Assembly (NCBI RefSeq): GCF_000220395.1
Contig: NW_004086143.1
Coordinates: forward strand, 124,001 to 188,000
Source of the DNA: Ichthyophthirius multifiliis
Lineage: Eukaryota; Ciliophora; Oligohymenophorea; Hymenostomatida
Direction of reading: 5' to 3'
DNA length: 64,000 nt
Part shown: positions 12,101 to 23,305 of the stretch, one piece after another
How positions within the stretch are numbered: the stretch's first letter is position 1
Layout: each line of letters opens with the position of its first letter
The notes under the pieces: model-generated
Databases searched by the model: none
Seen by the model: only the letters and a program-made list of their open reading frames with translations
Told to the model about the DNA's origin: nothing
Made by a program: the position numbers and the translations under genes

Positions 12101-14391
12101 TTATTATTTAATTAAAAAAAAAAAAAAAACGAATATATTTTAAATTTTTTGTATAATAATAATCAAATTTATTTATTTTTTTAAAAATTATAACAAAAAA
12201 AATTCATTTTAATTTCTAATTAGCATATTAAATATATTAGTTTAGAAATTAAAGATATACATTTTTAATTTTATCATCTTTAAATTCATTCGGATTAACT
12301 TCATTTCCTAAAATAAATGGTACAATATCTTCAAACTTTTATTTTTCCCATAAAAAATCGCTAAAAATAATATCCAAAATTGCTAGTTTTTCTAATTTTT
12401 ATAAATAACTTTCTTAAATTTATATATTTTTAGTATTTAAAAATTATTCGAAACTTTGTTAGTTAACCAATTAAGGATTTTTAATAAGAACTTTAAGGCT
12501 TTCCACTGAATAGTTTTTAACTAAAAGTGTCACATCTTCATTATTTCTTTAAATACATTCCTTAAGAACATAAAAAATATAAAAATCACTGATATATTAA
12601 TAATGATGTGCAAAAAAAATAGGGAAAATTTAATAAAATTATTTGCTTGATTATATTTTTCCCTTTCCTAGACTTACAACATCTTCGAATATGCTTTTTG
12701 TTTTTTCTATAGAAAAATTTTCAATTAAATATTTCCTTTCAAATATAGTCGGCTTTTCACTTAAATATACTTTATATTTACTTAAAAATGATAGAAATAT
12801 ACCTTCTTATATTAATGAGTATTTATATGTGTCAAATTCTTCGCTTCCACATATTTTTTCTTCTATTAATGTGTACAACTCTTTCATTTTTGTTTAATTT
12901 TCTTCATCTAAGTCTTCAAAATATCCTTTTTCATTTACTTTTTTTTATTATGGGTTTATTATATGCTCTAGTATCTCATTTTTTAATTACAAATCATCAA
13001 TTTAAATTGGAAAAATATTATTCTTTTTTTTATTAGTTAAAATACTTTTATTATTTTCTTTACATTATTTTTTTGGTTTTTAAATTTTCTTAGTTCTTTT
13101 ATATAATTTGTAGGATCTACTTATACCAAACATTACTATTAATTCTAAATTTTAGAAAAAAACAATTCTGAGAATACTTAAATATTTTCCTGTATAAACT
13201 ATGGATCATTTGCAGTAATTGGTATTCCTATTATGTCTATTTTCCTTTAGTAAAGTTCTTTTAATTTTTATTTGTTTATTATATTTTTGTTATGTTTTAC
13301 ATAATTATTAATGAGTCACTTGATTAGTTTCTATAGATTTTTATTAATTTTCTAAATGAAAGTTTTAATCAAATAATATTTCTATGTTATTTGATATATT
13401 TTTTTGAGAAAAAAAGTACACTATATTTGAAAAAAATTAATGTTTTTTTTAAAATAATATTTTTTTCATATCTTTATGTTGTATATAAGATCTTTTTTGA
13501 AAAACTAAAGATTTTATTAATTAAACAAAATATATATTTATTTATATATGTATATATATGTATATATATATAAAAATATATATATATATATATAAATAAT
13601 AATAATATTTTTTTATTTTTTAACAAATATTATTATAAATAAATATAAATTTATGAATTTTTATTTCATTTCTATGTTTAGCTGTTATTTGTATTTTAAT
13701 TCTCCTTATTGTTTTATTATTACTATAATAATTTAGTATTATTTTGAAATAAAATAAATTAATTTTTAAGCTCTTCTTATTGTATTTATTTCTCTAACAA
13801 ATTATTTTCGTTCTCTATTTATATTAATTATTTCTTTTCTTTTTCAATTTAAGCAGCATTTATCTTTATATTATATATTTTTGACTCTAAAGTATTTTTG
13901 TTTGTATTTAAAAAATTCTTTAATTCTTATGACATTTTGGGTTTGTATTTATTCATATATTATTGAACTATTTTCTTGGTTTCTCTTAATGATTAATCTG
14001 CTGTATATACTTTATGCACCCTTTTTTATATTTTATTTTTATATTTAAAAATAAAAAACTATTTGTGAAATCTTTCATTATGTTCATTCATTTAATTTTT
14101 AAAATTTTAATTTCTTTTTTGCGAATATTATTTGCTTATAGTTAATGATTCTATTGTTTTTTATGTTTATCTGTTTAAATTATTATTTTAATATTATTTA
14201 TTAAATTTAATAACATACTTTATAAATTATTCGTTTTCTTTTTTATCATTTTATTGTCTTTCTCTTATTCTTTCATCAATTATTTTCTTTTGATTTTTTC
14301 TTTTTATAAATATTATATTTTTAATCTTTAAATAATTATTAGATAAAATACAATTATTTTAATAAATCTTCATCTAGTTAAGGTATTTCAT
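9193..14391 (-). CDS. Large coiled-coil protein with possible jacalin-like C-terminal domain (may be two genes)
   Basis: Minus-strand coding runs from an ATG at 14391 to a TGA at 9195-9193, with several introns I place only approximately. The N-terminal part (about 14391-13600) is Lys/Gln-rich and helical. A globular stretch follows at about 13000-12250 (for example KICGSEEFDTYKYSLIQE and LAILDIIFSDFLWEKQ). Then comes a long coiled coil at about 11900-10900, rich in E, K, Q and N with heptad Leu/Ile. The last part, about 9830-9193, is beta-rich: TFGVSKQTQNNIVW, IVGIYVNYLQ, INYLKIKTTGFQQINIG, FCFQGIFNFLED, IYVLSSFGVFF. A final intron (starts GTATAACATT, ends AAAAAG) connects FNFLED to the last exon. 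The beta pattern resembles the jacalin-like lectin fold, but that is by eye. An apparent frame break near 10900 means two adjacent genes are possible. Function unknown. Confidence 0.6.
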
Positions 14392-15132
14392 ATATATTTA
14401 ATTAGTTACTAATATATTGATTCATTTTTAATTTTTTTTATAAATTTAAGCTTTATAATGATTAAATGTAATATTTTAAATAATTCTTTAAGAAAAAAAT
14501 TTAAATACTTTTAATAATTACTTTTATAAAATAAAAGAAAATTAAAAAATAATAAATGAATTATTCTATAATATTTTAAATTTGAAATTATGTGTAAATA
14601 GTCATTTATATTATAGAAATAAATATATATATATATATATATATAATATACATATATTTATTTAATAATACATAATAAATAATATATAATAAATAATAAA
14701 TAATAAATGAATGAATCTTTTCCTTTTGAATAAAACTAGAATAACTAAAATTTATAGGAATAATATTATTCTAAATAATTTGATAAAAATTATATAACAA
14801 AATCTATTCAAAAAAAAAAAAAAAATGTTTAAATAAAACAAAAATAAACTTTTAACTTATTAAATAAATCTTAAGAATATTATTCTTCACAAAATTAAAT
14901 TATTAAACAAATTTATAGGAATAATTTATTATAAATAGTTATATTATTATCATTAGTATTATTAATAATAATATGTGAGCGTTTTTTATTTGATTTTCTA
15001 TTAGATTAAGAAGATATTATAGTAATATATTTACAAGAAAAATTATCATTAAGTAAAGAAATAACCAAAGTAAATAAATAATGAAATAAAAATAACCACA
15101 GTAAATTTTCAAATTTATATTTGCTTTAATAT
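14392..15132. other. Divergent intergenic region
   Basis: This lies between a minus-strand start and a plus-strand start, so it should hold both promoters. It is nearly all A/T, with an AT microsatellite at about 14624-14645 and AATAAT-type repeats. No conserved motif can be singled out. Confidence 0.5.
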
Positions 15133-16437
15133 ATGTTTAATAAAAGTAAAAGGACACTGAAATTGGAAAAAAAAAATTTCAATTAATCCTTATATAAAGA
15201 TTAAAAAATATAAAAATATATTTATAAAATTTTTTTAATTAAAAACACAATTAAAAAAAAAAAAAAGGGAAAATTTCATATAAATTAATTTAAAGATTTT
15301 TTTTTTTTTAAACTGTTTGGTGAATTAAATAATTTTAAATACATCTTTTTATTATTTACAATATACTTAGGAATTCTATTTGTATCAGTAGATTCATTAA
15401 TAGCAATAAAAGTAGGATATATAGGCATAATATTGGATTAAATAATCACTACAATTACTTTAATATACAAAGGGCCAAGGCCTTTTTGGCATTCTATGGA
15501 TATAATTACAAATAAAAATAATATTTCGAGTCCTGTTTGTTTAAAATCCTACAGTCATCCTTCTAAGCATACTTTTTTGTTGTTTTATATTGTATTTTAT
15601 ACTACTTTTTGCTTCAAAAAAAAATCTTTGAATATATATTAGTTAAAAAAAGTTAATAGAAAGACAAAAATAATTAAAAAAGTATGTATTTTGATATGTT
15701 ATTGGGCTTTTTTTGGGATGAAGTATATATCTGGTTCAGATTATTTGATAAATATGGCTTTAGGAATAGTTTATTTTGCTATTTTTTACTAAATTTTAAA
15801 ATTTTTGGATGTTTATGTTGAAGAAATAATTTAAAATTCGTCTATTTAAGAAAAAAGTGCCAAAAAATATATTTTTTATTGGTCTATATATTTACTTTGT
15901 TCTTAAACAACAACAACAATTATTTATACTTATCTGAATTATTATCCACCTACATAATGGATTGAAAATTATATTAGTTGTTTATAAAGTTAAAAGGAAT
16001 TAATAGATAATAGATTTGTTTCTTATTAAGAAATTTTAGGACCTTGGCATACTTTTGTAGAAACTTCGTGTATTTTTGCCCTTTTAGGAGCCATTTTTGG
16101 AACTTATTATACTTATAGAGGTGTAGCGAGAAGAAATTTCTATTGGTTTAAAGGAAATTTGAAAAAAAAAATTGCAAGGAGTGGTTTAGTGGTTTTATTA
16201 GTTATTCCGTCAGGAGTACTGGTTTATTTTTAAGATGATTTTTTGAATCATTAATGGATTAAGTAGTCTGGTATTAATGAATTTTTTTTGAATTCGATTC
16301 ATTTTTTTTTTCTATATGGATGTTTATTTGGATTTATGCCATTATTGTTTTAAAAATTAAATATGGTTGATGATGATTATGAAATAGATTTAGATTAATA
16401 TCTTTTTTAGAGTTAGCATTTAAATATAAATAATTGA
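15133..16437 (+). CDS. PAP2 / glucose-6-phosphatase-like membrane protein with altered active site
   Basis: One frame is open from ATG 15133 to TGA 16435-16437 (434 aa). The ATG is the first after an in-frame TGA, but a Lys/Phe-rich stretch before residue 60 could hide an intron. Several hydrophobic segments (FKYIFLLFTIYLGILFVS, ICYWAFFGM, MALGIVYFAIFY, TFVETSCIFALLGAIFG, SGLVVLLVIPSGVLVYF) indicate a multi-pass membrane protein. Three blocks match the PAP2 phosphatase motifs: YKGPRPFWHS (C1), YSHPSKHTFLL (C2, normally PSGH) and MKYISGSDYLINMALG (C3, normally SR-x5-H-x3-D). The RP and the C2 His are kept, but the C3 His that acts as nucleophile aligns with Asp, and other motif residues differ. 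Family membership is fairly clear; catalysis is doubtful. It converges on the OFD1-like gene. Confidence 0.72.
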
Positions 16438-16599
16438 ATTTTTTATTTTTTTTTAATTTAAAATTTATATATATATATATATATATATTATTATTTTTTA
16501 TATTGTTTTTTTGTTTTTTTTATTTTTTTAAATATTTTTTCAATTATAGAATATATTTTAGGCTTTTTATTTTAGCTCTTACATTTCTTTATATATTTA

Positions 16600-17755
16600 G
16601 TCAAGATTTTCACGGTTTTTAGATGATTTTTCGATATTATTTTTATCATTTTCTTTAAATTCAATATCGATTATATTAGGATTTTCTGTTATTCCTAATT
16701 CTTTTTATTTTAATTTTTATTTTAAAAATCGATTTTCGCTTCTTAAATCTTATATTTAAATTTAATTTTTTTAATTTATTTCTTAAAATTAATCGACTTC
16801 TTTTCTTAACTTTTATATCTCTTCATTATTCTTTTCATTTAAATATTTAAACTTAGCTTATTATCTAATTTCTTACTCTAAAAGTTTATTTTAATATTTT
16901 TCCATATCCAAAGAATAATTTTTATGTGTTTATAAATAATCTTATTATTTTAAAGTCAAATTTCCATCAATTAATTATAATTAAGATTGCAATTATTCAA
17001 TTTACTCCTATAAATTATTTATTTATTCATTTGATTTTTCTTTTTTGTTTATTTAATTGAATTATTAAAAATATATTTCTTTTATAAATAATACTTTCGT
17101 TTGATTCATAATATTCTAATTCTTATTATTATTTTCGTACATTGTCTCTTAATAAGTTTATTTCTTTTGATTATTATTCTCTAATATATTCTAATTCCTA
17201 TTTTTTTTATTTTATTTTATAAAAATACATATATTAATTTTTTTACCACAATATCCTTTTTTTTATGTTCATTTTCTTAACTTAAATATTACATTTACAT
17301 TTCAATATTTCTCAGATATTCTTTTTATTAACGAACATATTCAACTTCTTCTTTCATTTTTGATTCAATGTCTTTTTATTTTGAATCATTTTCTTTTTAC
17401 TCTTTTCTTATTTATTCTCTTCTTTTTAAAATATCTTCTTCTATTCTTTTTTTGTTTGAATTTAATATTATTAATATATATATATATATATATATTTTCT
17501 ACTTAGCATTCATTTATTATTTAGTATATTCAATTTCTCTTATTTTACTTTTAAGTTCTAATTCAATTTTTTTAAGTTTTTCTTTTTCTTCAATCACTTC
17601 TTAATGGTCCAAACAAGAATGTCTTTTAAACTCTACTTATTTTTTTGATAATTCATCTAAATCTCTTAAATGTTATTATCTGTTTTCAAATTACATTTTT
17701 TCTAAATCTTGAATTTTTTTATAACCTAGTAATATTAATTATATATTTTTTTAAA

Positions 17756-17819
<64 letters not shown>

Positions 17820-18552
17820 AATCCAGTGCTTCTTTTTCCCTTATTTTTAATTTTTCTAATTTATCATAATAAATACTATCAAGATCTTTTCGATAAAATT
17901 ATATTTTTCTTTCATATCTTTCAGCTTCATTAGCTTTAATTTCTGCAATTTCGTATTCTCGAATTCTTTGTATTTCTTTTTCTAATTCACTTTTATATCG
18001 ATTTTCACATTCTTTTTTATATCTTAAAAGACCTTCTTCGCCTTATTTCTTGCTTGTAAGTTCAAAATAATCTATTTTTTTAGAATAAAAATCTGTTATG
18101 TTTCCTAATTTCTATTCTAAATTTAAACTATTTTCATAATTTTCAGTTTATGTATATCTTTCACTTTTTTTATTTACTTTTTTTTATTTCAATACATCTA
18201 AAACAATTTCTAATGCTGAAATATCCACTTAATATTATTTTCTTTCGTATTCTTATATATTAAATACATCTAATAATTCCTCTTTTGTAAATATTTAATC
18301 ACTATTAATCCTCATTTCTGGTAAAAAAACACTATATGTATAATTTAAACAGTTTTCACGTAAATAATCAGCAATTAAATATCCATTTATTTATTATTTT
18401 TGGAAAAATTATAGTTTTTGATTGCCTTCGGGAGCCGTTTGAAGTTTTTCTATTAATTATTTTCTCAAATTGGACTTAACTGAGTCCATTATTCCTGTCT
18501 ATTTAAAATTTTCAAATAATTATTTTTTAAATTCGATTTCATCTAAATCCAT
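16600..18552 (-). CDS. OFD1-like LisH and coiled-coil basal-body protein
   Basis: The ATG at 18552-18550 starts MDLDEIEFKKQLFENFKQ. Residues 1-110 match the OFD1/FOP-like N-terminus: TGIMDSVKSNLRKQLIEKL, then a LisH motif (LIADYLRENCLNYTYSVFLP) followed by FTKEELLDVF. In OFD1 this region targets centrioles. The rest is a long charged coiled coil (for example RYKKECENRYKSELEKEI and EVIEEKEKLKKIELELK), as in OFD1, which caps centriole distal appendages and supports ciliogenesis. At least two introns are mainly TA microsatellite (17761-17815 and about 17477-17497). The last clear coding is NREN-LDQIYKEMQEL near 16610. No TGA follows in that frame before the convergent gene, so the 3' end is approximate. 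The start lies 94 bp from the stop of TSG101 on the same strand. Confidence 0.82.
17757..17816. repeat. Long (TA)n microsatellite inside an OFD1-like intron
   Basis: An almost perfect TA dinucleotide run of about 55 bp lies inside an intron that starts GTATAT and ends ATTACTAG on the minus strand. Similar TA runs occur at about 29098-29152 (intergenic), 52763-52793 (intron), 54580-54610 (just after Tubby-like), 55483-55526 (AK8 intron) and 57485-57524 (intergenic). Confidence 0.85.
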
Positions 18553-18646
18553 ATATATTATTTATTTTATATATTTTTTGTTTTTGTATATTTTTATAGT
18601 TTTTATTTAAATATTAAAAAATATAATAAATATTTTTATAAATTTT

Positions 18647-20091
18647 TCAATTTGTTTATATTTTAAGACATTTTTTTAATAAAATTTTATCATTAAATTA
18701 TTCTTCTGCTAATTATTAAGATTTCTTTATATTTTATTATTAAAAAATAACATTATTTTATTTATTTATTTTTTTTAAAAAAAATACCTTAATAAAATCA
18801 TCAAAAATAATTTTACCTTCTTTAAATTAATTTTCAATGTAAATATAGCAATCTTCAATTTATCTATTTTACGCAATTAATTATAAAATTCTATAAATAA
18901 ATTAATTAATAAATTATAAGGGTTAATAAAATACTATGATTCTAAAGGATTTTTCTCATTAATAAAATTAAATACATTGTCTTTTGTTACGGTTGAGTTT
19001 TCATTATCAGCTATAAAAATGTTCAAATTTTATATTTATTTTTCAAGTAATGCACTTTTCTTTTTTAGTTCTTCTTCAATGCAATCTATTTATATTTGAG
19101 TCTCCTCTTATTGTTACTATTATTTGTATATTTTATCCATATTTTATTTCAATTCATTATAGTCGTTCAATAAACATTTTGCCGAATCTTATATTTCTTA
19201 TTATACTTTTTGAATTGGTTAATTTTAATTTCCGTATTACTAATTATAATATCCATGGCCTTGTTAACCTTATGGCTAAGAAGGTTATAATAATTATTAT
19301 GAAGGTCTATAAGCTGGAACTTAGTTTTGATTGTATTATTAACCTTATGTTTTTTCAAAAAAAGGAAAATTTTTTCCTAAAAATGATTACAATTATTAGA
19401 TATAGGCAATCTTTTTATATTTTTTTGTTTTTTGTTTGTTTTTTTATTTTTGGATATATTTTTATTACGACGTTTTAATTACTTGCCCATTGTTAAGTAT
19501 TTGGAAATTTTATTGCTAAAAATCCATCTGGGCTGTAATCATTCTAAAATATTGCATTTACTGTGAATCTATTTACTATAGTTTTTTTTTTTTTATTATT
19601 TTTATTAACAAAAAAAAATATACAATCAGCATTTTTTATTCTTATTATAGGAGGATATTATGGATACAAAGGAGGAAACATTATATAAGTTAAGATTTTA
19701 TAATGTCTATTTTAATATAGGACTTAAACTTATATATAATATATAAATAATTAATTTATAAATTGATATTTTACTGTCTCCTTATAATTCTATAACATTA
19801 TAGCCATCTGTTTTTTTTAATTTTTTGATAAAAATATAAATATAAAATTTCATTTTATTAAAAAATTACTTATAAATATCTTTTAAGAATTTAATTCAGG
19901 AAATTAGTTGAATATTATATAACAAACTTAGTTTATTTAAAAAATTGAATGTCTTTTTAAAAAAATATAAAATTTATTTTAATTTATTTTTACTAATGAG
20001 TATATTAACATTCTTTTAAAAGATTTGTCAATTACTATTGCTTTTAAAGAGAAGTATTTTAAGTGATTGGATTATTTTAATTTAAAAACAT
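18647..20091 (-). CDS. TSG101: TSG101/Vps23, ESCRT-I subunit, 8 exons, 360 aa
   Basis: ESCRT-I recognises ubiquitinated cargo and helps bud vesicles into endosomes. The gene is rebuilt from exons 20091-19994, 19952-19870, 19807-19775, 19728-19624, 19575-19469, 19410-18935, 18890-18788 and 18724-18647, in total 1083 nt (361 codons) and in frame. The N-terminal UEV domain is divergent but follows TSG101 closely: KIFINGYNVIELQGDIQV, LYQNRHYKILTYI, LYPQYPPIIRI, FLAIKFPNTQQW, then IAYIQQLQSFLG. A Pro/Gln/Tyr-rich linker follows (VPAYRPSQQLLQPSQPQ), then a coiled coil, then the C-terminal steadiness box: ILQLIAQNRQIEDCYIY, FKEGKIIFDDFIK and KSQQLAEEQFNDKILLKKC. Human TSG101 is about 390 aa, so the length fits. 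Introns are 41-63 nt. The plus-strand ORF at 19050-19478 and the short minus-strand ORF inside it are shadows. Confidence 0.93.
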
Positions 20092-21249
20092 TTTTCTAAA
20101 TTTGATTGTATTAATGTTTATTATATATATATATATATTATTATTTATTTCACGATATTTATTATTTAATCTATTATTTATATTTAAATCTATTATTTAT
20201 TATTAAATCAATTATTTATTATTTATTATTTATTATTTATTATATATTATTTATTATTATTTATTATTTATTATTTATAATTTTTTTTTTAGTTATATAA
20301 TTAAATATTTATTTTATATAATTAATTTTTATAAAATATAATTTATATATTAATTAATAAATAAATATATATATATATATTTATATATATATATATACAT
20401 TTAATTATATTTATATATTTTATTCATATTTTATTTATTATTATTTTTATAAAATGTAATTAAAAATAGATTTTTCCTTTTTTTTATTTTCTTTTTATAA
20501 ATATATTTATTATTTATAAATTTTATTAATAAAATATATCTTTTTTAAATCTATAAATAAAAGCCTTTTATTAAAAAATAATTATATTTTATTCTATGTT
20601 AAATTCATATTTTTATTAATTATAAAAAAAATTAAAAAAACACATATTTATAATAATTATATAAATTTGTTTCTTTTTACACAAAATAATATATATTTTT
20701 TTTTTTAAATATAATAAAAAGTATTGTTTATAAAATATATATTTTTTTTATTTTTTTCTTAAAATTAACTAATTATTTTTGAAATTTTAGATTTTTGTCA
20801 TTAATATCGTAATTATTATATTTAAAATTATTCTAATAATTTATATTATATTTTTTATATTATACCTACTATTTAAAGATATTTTTATTTTTATTATTTA
20901 TTTTATTTTATTACTTCTTTTAGAATTTATTAAAGAAAATCTTTTTTTTTTAATTAATAATTTTTGGATATATAATTAATGATTATATTTTTTTGATTAT
21001 TAAATATCATTATCTTAATAAGATAATAACTTCAATTGCTAAAATTATAATAAAATTAAGGTTGAATTAGAATTTTCCTTTATATTTACATAGATATTAT
21101 TATAAATTTTTATAAATAATTATATTATACATGATTTTTTTAAATAAGAAATATATTTTTATAATAAACTATGATAAATTAGAGTCTAAATTAGTATTAT
21201 TTTATGTTTTATGAACTATCATTGTTAGCTTAGCACTTTTATTTTTAGA
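20092..21249. other. AT-rich intergenic region
   Basis: TTATTT repeats at about 20140-20280 and TA runs at 20362-20396 dominate. No conserved peptide was found on either strand. Confidence 0.55.
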
Positions 21250-22480
21250 TTCTAATTTTCATTGTTTAATATTTCTGTATTATTGGTTTGGTATTTCTTA
21301 AAAAGTATCTTTATTTAGCCTTTCTTTTGAATATCCCTAAATATTATTATTAGATACACTATTATAAATAAAATTTGGATTATAATAATTTTTAACATTA
21401 ATAGTAATATTATAGTTGTTTTAAAAGAATATTGATATTTTACTTACTGTATCTCTATTAGAGGCTAATACAGCTTATGTTATGGTATAAAAGACTTGAT
21501 TTTCTCTTGAATTATTAATAAGCATTTACTAATTATAAGAATCGATTTAATAATTATTAATTTTATAACTGTTTTTTTTTTATTTTTAATCTTCGAAAAT
21601 TATTAATAGTAATAAATACTATTATAGTTTATAATATTTTCTTTTAGAATTAAATTTTCTTAAAAAAAAAGGTTTAATATTATATTATTTTTAATCATAA
21701 ATTATTTTTTATGGAGATAATTATTATTTTACATAATTTATATATATAAAAGATAAATTTTTAAATTGCCTTTCATTTTAAGATACTTATAAAAATGAAT
21801 AAAAGTTCTCAAACACAAATATTCATCATCTTCAAAAGTCATTTATTTAAGAATATTTCCTAAAATTTTAGAATGAGCATTTAAATATATTGAATTAAAA
21901 AAAATATATAAAATCAATTTTTACTATATGTAGTTTTATTTATCATAAGCATGTATTAATTAAATTAAATTCTTCTAAATTACAAGTTTTTAAAAAATCA
22001 TTCCATAAAAACATAATTTTTATTCTTATCTGTCATAAACAAAAATATATTTAAATTCGTTTAAACTTTGCAATATTAAAGGATAATATTTAAGAATATT
22101 AAGTTATCCTCCCCCCCCCCCTGTTAATAATTGACTATGATTTGAAAAATTATAGTAAGTTTTTAAATAGATTTCTCATAATAATTTAATTTGCTTATTT
22201 TAATTTAGCAGAACATTATAAGGTCTAATATAAATATGAGTAGCATCTTTTATTTTCATCTAAGAAGCCACTATAAATAAATAATTCAAAATATAATAAG
22301 ATTCAGATTTTATAATGTGTTTCATTAGTTTTCTCATTAAAATTAATTATTTTAAATTATTAAGAATGTAATCATAATTCATATTTTTTTTTTATAAGTA
22401 CAATGCTTTAATTTCACTAAGTTTTCAAGCTCAAGTTAATTTCAGAATACTAATTTATATATAAGACTTTTAAATAAATA
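21250..22480 (-). pseudogene. Decayed tandem copy of the neighbouring pseudokinase gene
   Basis: The minus strand shows the same order of blocks as the intact gene at 24987-22973. Near 22310-22170 it reads YYILNYLFIVASQ, IKDATHIYIRPYNVLLNQ and NKQIKLL; the intact copy has LWYILNSLISVAS, SKDATHSDIRPFNVLLDN and NRQIKLG. Near 21500 ITQAVLASNRDTVSKI parallels IQAVLAMSKETVNKYG. In-frame TGA codons and frame changes scattered along the copy show it is not translatable. An 11-C run (22111-22121) interrupts it. This host-gene duplicate has lost function and diverged well, so the duplication is not recent. It lies about 0.5 kb downstream of its source in the same orientation. Confidence 0.75.
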
Positions 22481-22972
22481 TATATCATGTATTTTTTTCC
22501 TCCCATGCTTTTTTTTAATTATATTTTAGGTTTTATGGAAATTTAATTATTAAATATAAACATTTTTTATAAATAAAATAAGTGTATTTGATAAAATTTA
22601 TTTAAAAATAATACATTTTTTAGTATAATAAAATGAAGTAATAACAAAAAGGAAATTTTCGTATTAATATAAAATATATAAATTATAAAAATAGAAATTA
22701 TATGTATATTTTTATTATTTTTTTATATATAATTTATTATATGGTATAATAATTTAATTTAAGGTAATTTTTTTTTAAAAAAAATATGTTATAATCTTTA
22801 ATCGTTAAGATTTATAAAATTAATAAAATAATATAACTAAAATAAATATTAATATTAATTAGAATTTTTAATCATTTATTTTTTTAAAAAATTATGTAAT
22901 TAAACAAAAATTATTATGTTTTTAAATGACATATAAACTATTTTATTATATATTTTTTATTTTTGGAACACT

Positions 22973-23253
22973 TCAATTCTATACCTATAAAAAAAATAAA
23001 ATAAAAATATTAAAAATTAAAAAAAAAAAAAAAACCGTATAAACACTCTATTAAAAGTATTATTATGCACTTTCAACGTCATTATTTAGTCCTTATTAGC
23101 TATTTTTAAATTTATGAGAATCAGCTAATTAAGCTTATCTTGCATCCATAAGCACTTTTTAAATATAAATGTTTCTTTCTTAATCAGACATTTAAACTAA
23201 AATATCGTTACTACTATTATTATTATTATTATAAATATTATTACTATTATAAA

Positions 23254-23305
<52 letters not shown>

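Noticed and set aside
11359-13573. Plus-strand Phe/Tyr/Ser-rich ORFs at 11-13.6 kb
   Set aside because: They are complements of the Lys/Glu/Asn-rich coiled-coil gene on the minus strand and have no family features.
20150-20290. TTATTTATTA repeat array as a regulatory element
   Set aside because: It is indistinguishable from the background of simple AT repeats in this genome.
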